A stretch of 7,794 bases of DNA from Gammaproteobacteria bacterium (GTDB lineage: Bacteria; Pseudomonadota; Gammaproteobacteria; UBA6429; Thiohalophilaceae). The translations under genes were made by a program, and so were the position numbers. The stretch lies in NCBI GenBank assembly GCA_003233255.1, contig QILH01000146.1, positions 1-7,794 on the forward strand, given 5' to 3'. The notes under the pieces are model-generated. The model did not search any database and had not been told where the DNA came from. It worked only from the letters and a program-made list of their open reading frames with translations. Below are positions 7,101 through 7,794 of this stretch, one piece after another (position 1 is the first letter of the stretch; each line of letters opens with the position of its first letter).

Positions 7101-7794
7101 TGCAGGTTGCCAAGAACATTGCTTACATTTAGCGGCCCGTTTCGATTTCCACGGCTGGTGGCACGGCGGCTGCCATCGATATAAACCTGTAACCAGTCCG
7201 CATCGTTGACCAGATCCCAGGTAATAGTGACGTGGTGCCAGCTATTTGAGGAGAAACTATTGGTTGATGTTTCTGCTTGCAGGTCGGCATCATTCCCAGC
7301 CTCCAGCCGGAAACGTAGTCGGCCACCATTACGTTTAACTAAAAAGAAGTATTTATCCGCAGAGCTAGTGCCGAGATCACTGGATGCATCAGCTAGCATG
7401 TTGTTACTGGAATTCCAGGCGTTACTACTGTTAAACCAGAAGGTGATGGTACCACGGTTGCCAATGCTGGCATCAACATCCATATTGGTATTGATCGCGT
7501 CATTATTAGCCGGAATACCCCCCCCCCGACAGACATAGCCGGAGTTGATGGTCTGTGCCGAGCCAACACGATCACCATGATTATTATTACCACTGTTGTC
7601 ACGAACTTCAGCTGGATTGCCAGACCAGCTGAGTTCATCCATGGCATAGTAACTTAGCGGCGTGGGCGTATGCGGTGAAAAACGCAGTGCTGAATTTTGC
7701 AGACTGGTGATGTCTCCGTATTCATAAAGCTGGTAATCACTGGTGCTAACGTGCCAGCCTATTTGCGCAGCACCGAGCGTCGGATTGGAGATGG
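4124..7794 (-). CDS. mshQ: MshQ-like surface protein, LamG-LamG-DUF6701 (N-terminus beyond window)
   Basis: At least 1222 residues are visible. The frame runs open through the Met at 7642 to the window edge (AQIGWHVSTSDYQLYEYGD upstream of it), so 7642 is not the start and the signal peptide is missing. Numbering from that Met, residues 1-230 and 231-457 are two related concanavalin/LamG-like domains. Each opens with a (M)DxxxW...DxSGNNNHG motif, has an H-V/A strand around SWHHVTITW or NWQHVAAVH, and ends near RFDEARIYTD or SIDEMRVYAR and a Cys. The rest is a long DUF6701-type region of beta-rich, Asn/Ser/Thr-rich sequence with scattered cysteines, ending in the family signature GQFRGDDRIIFWREVF. 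MshQ is encoded with the mannose-sensitive hemagglutinin type IV pilus genes in Vibrio and relatives and is presumed to be surface exposed. The gene holds a G10 tract (7518-7527). No pilus gene is visible, so the msh link is inference. Confidence 0.88.
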   Translation of the reverse strand, partial: ISNPTLGAAQIGWHVSTSDYQLYEYGDITSLQNSALRFSPHTPTPLSYYAMDELSWSGNPAEVRDNSGNNNHGDRVGSAQTINSGYVCRGGGIPANNDAINTNMDVDASIGNRGTITFWFNSSNAWNSSNNMLADASSDLGTSSADKYFFLVKRNGGRLRFRLEAGNDADLQAETSTNSFSSNSWHHVTITWDLVNDADWLQVYIDGSRRATSRGNRNGPLNVSNVLGNLQTLFFGDNRNSGVSGNGYTSTSANGRFDEARIYTDVLSASQINSDMNETHDCLFAAWNMDQAGWNNTANEVVDTSGNNNHGTAINGAITNVSNPAIAGSPGTCNYGEFDGVNDYIDISNLPNLTDSFTMTAWINPVVINQDQRIFVDDQNNSGGFAFSLGDGGNGRLRFFSRNVNPVILDSPAVISAGNWQHVAAVHDVIARTRQIFVNGVAVTSAQPYTGTWGSDPGDASVGGENNSAGSEAVPNWRFQGSIDEMRVYARALNAADVTTVMNDTRVCALTFDHLRIEHDGSALTCEPESVTVRACLNSDCSSEYQGDVAITLSPSGWVGGDTKIVTGGSSVFQLQRTTSSTITLGISTTSPSPSNAIQCLNTATSSASCDVRYYDTGFIYSIPTQTSCASSASITMSAVRLDNTTQACVPTFIGQSRNIDFSLNYANPSSGTQNLTLNYNGTDYEPINAATGQAVPITFDSAGQASFTVTYPDAGQITLNSVYNGSAGTDDQGLVMNGATTYVTKPYKLYVSSNDANASCAGASASCSAFRRAGDIFNLNIAGACADNTVTPNFQLNGLTMTHTNIAPAISQGTLGINSFNISAADSGEHTISTQTVSEVGAFNFTAALPAGGYFSESIGDAALNTSATLGRFYPAHFCLSAAALVNRTDANSATSCSDAFSYLDEEFTVGFTLTAQAFGTSCSAAGITQNYNGNWSKFTSPFSENTSNANETGKWNFAAVNSPLASPINLSSRINLDAVNSTPNSFTNGAANIGANLLIGRAGSAPGYAAETPFNDVRIGVNPIDTDNVGIDTTDLTIGADTYRQTGNTRLFFGRLFAENAFGTNQTDIGLDMYARTEYCSAISSGNCTSWQHKIDDSCTLYNINPPAGIEPGSSPAAIGTPGYYFRASPSVSSSVFNFDDDGSAATYARIHVPDTNNNSAGWRLFYVAGGNGGNFTIPFSFPFNTDTNVHPYLLDVDGVASFGQFRGDDRIIFWREVFE
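7518..7527 (-). repeat. Poly-G tract of ten in coding sense, possible phase-variation repeat
   Basis: Ten consecutive C on the plus strand are ten G in the MshQ-like coding strand, encoding the Gly run in CRGGGIPANN of the first visible LamG domain. The gene is in frame with ten. With eleven G the reading becomes TAT TCC GGC TAA straight after the tract. With nine it enters a frame that stops at 7393-7395, after 41 codons. Such tracts mutate in length by slipped-strand mispairing and act as on/off switches in surface genes of several pathogens. Whether this one varies is not known. Confidence 0.6.

Noticed and set aside
4331..7538. Several plus-strand and alternate minus-frame open frames of 60-110 codons within the MshQ-like gene
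   Set aside because: They overlap a long, convincing coding region, have odd composition and no family resemblance, so they are shadow frames.
7640..7642. ATG at 7642 as the start of the MshQ-like gene
   Set aside because: The same frame continues open to the window edge with protein-like sequence, there is no signal peptide after this Met, and it lies inside the opening motif of a LamG domain.

Overview
The window looks like a gammaproteobacterial chromosome of moderate GC. The main pointers are a large MshQ-type protein (two LamG-like domains followed by a DUF6701 C-terminus), a HopJ-family protein, a Bcp/PrxQ peroxiredoxin and a GlcG/HbpS-family secreted protein. The exact genus cannot be told from the sequence. 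No rRNA, tRNA, CRISPR array, insertion sequence or phage gene was seen. Gene density is high, and no gene-free stretch exceeds about 260 bases.

Layout. Bases 1-273 hold the 3' end of an unrecognised plus-strand gene. It converges on a minus-strand three-gene unit (1418 down to 373): a Bcp peroxiredoxin, a small cysteine-rich DsrE-like protein and a 69-residue two-helix membrane protein, with 16-base gaps between genes. Upstream of that unit, also on the minus strand, lie a HopJ-family gene (2021-1674), an overlapping open frame that could extend it by a -1 shift (to 1573), a strong hairpin terminator (2044-2077) and a 65-residue membrane protein (2294-2097). An AT-rich divergent region with several inverted repeats (2295-2532) separates these from a plus-strand AraC-family regulator (start taken at 2533). 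The regulator is followed by a secreted GlcG/HbpS-like protein (3424-3936). From 4124 to the right edge the minus strand is filled by the 3' part of one very large gene for an MshQ-like surface protein. Its reading frame continues past the window edge.

How the genes may work together. The bcp unit looks like a thiol-based peroxide or sulfur housekeeping operon. The AraC regulator may control the secreted GlcG-like protein downstream or the small membrane protein on its other side. The MshQ-like gene is probably the last gene of a pilus or adhesin cluster lying to the right.

The most notable observation is a run of ten G (coding sense) inside the first visible LamG domain of the MshQ-like gene. 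A gain of one G brings a stop codon within a few codons. A loss of one G brings a stop after about 41 codons. That is the layout expected of a phase-variable surface protein, although a sequencing artefact is also possible. The second is the -1-frame coding-like extension of the HopJ gene at an A6G run.
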